The translations under genes were made by a program, and so were the position numbers. DNA of 49,388 bases from an uncultured Clostridia bacterium (GTDB lineage: Bacteria; Bacillota; Clostridia; Oscillospirales; Ruminococcaceae), in NCBI GenBank assembly GCA_947625155.1, contig CANQNG010000013.1:1-49388 (forward strand), in the 5' to 3' direction. Positions 49,323 to 49,388 of the stretch are shown here, piece by piece (the first letter of the stretch is position 1; the number at the start of each line of letters is the position of its first letter). The notes under the pieces are model-generated. The model had not been told where the DNA came from. It did not search any database and saw nothing but the letters and a program-made list of their open reading frames with translations.

Positions 49323-49388
49323 GCACTCCGGAAAACATCAATCCGCCGGAAGGAAAACAACGATCCGCGGCAAGGAAAACGCCAATCC
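49323..49388. repeat. Three tandem 22-bp repeats at the right edge
   Basis: Three successive 22-bp units share GGAAAAC and end in ATCC (first unit GCACTCCGGAAAACATCAATCC split here by GGAAAAC). The array reaches the window edge and may continue. The period of two helical turns suits a protein-binding array upstream of the toxin gene. Confidence 0.75.

Overview
This window looks like a chromosomal segment of a mid- to high-GC Gram-positive anaerobe of class Clostridia, most likely a Ruminococcus-like member of the Oscillospiraceae. Evidence: strong AGGAGG ribosome-binding sites, consensus TTGACA/TATAAT promoters with 17-bp spacing, and conserved Firmicutes neighbourhoods (Asp23/fakA/recG, pgsA/rimO/recX/recA/prmC/DUF1385, secG/rnr). 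The species cannot be fixed from the sequence alone.

Layout. (1) 1-2720: a strong outward promoter at the left edge, probably of an rRNA operon outside the window; a lipoprotein gene; a four-gene operon of small proteins (zinc ribbon, VanZ-like, a DNDGDG-rich protein, a 54-aa lipoprotein); and a Val-Asp-Phe-Gly tRNA operon. A 106-bp promoter-bearing segment occurs twice here. (2) 2797-7016: Asp23-like, fakA-like and recG operon on the minus strand. (3) 7224-13810: nine plus-strand phage-derived genes (terminase, portal, capsid, protease-like, small connector/tail genes, a hub-like protein) with no integrase, repressor, lysis gene or tape measure. This is a domesticated or gene-transfer-agent-like cluster wedged between housekeeping operons. 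(4) 14055-24394: a tightly packed ten-gene minus-strand run from citrate synthase through a lipoprotein, two-component system, DUF1385, prmC, recA, recX, rimO and pgsA. (5) 24738-31354: SpoIID-like protein, RNase R with a structured leader, SecG, a zinc-ribbon coiled-coil protein, and a cytosolic sugar-binding-domain/GGDEF fusion. (6) 31454-41142: cysK, feoA, HAD phosphatase, tmcAL, ackA (with a 177-bp inverted-repeat element in its leader), cdd, an AI-2E-type permease, a Na/Pi cotransporter behind a PhoP-box-like array, and thrB. (7) 41197-48875: YfhO-type membrane protein, an aldose-1-epimerase-like enzyme, an EAL phosphodiesterase and an O-antigen-ligase-type polymerase. (8) 48900-49388: a candidate type I toxin-antitoxin locus with a 30-residue hydrophobic peptide on the minus strand and a convergent small RNA on the plus strand, next to three tandem 22-bp repeats.

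The stretches over 300 bases without a gene are 24395-24737 (promoter plus repeat cassettes), 34739-35100 (ackA promoter plus long inverted repeat) and 38084-38421 (terminator, repeat cassette, PhoP-box-like array and promoter). A family of modular palindromic cassettes recurs in at least five intergenic regions, always outside genes.

How parts connect: cyclic-di-GMP turnover is represented by a GGDEF and an EAL protein; envelope functions by YfhO, O-antigen ligase, PgsA, SpoIID and Asp23; fermentative carbon flow by citrate synthase and acetate kinase. The most unusual items are the type I toxin-antitoxin candidate, the phage-derived packaging cluster and the palindromic cassette family.
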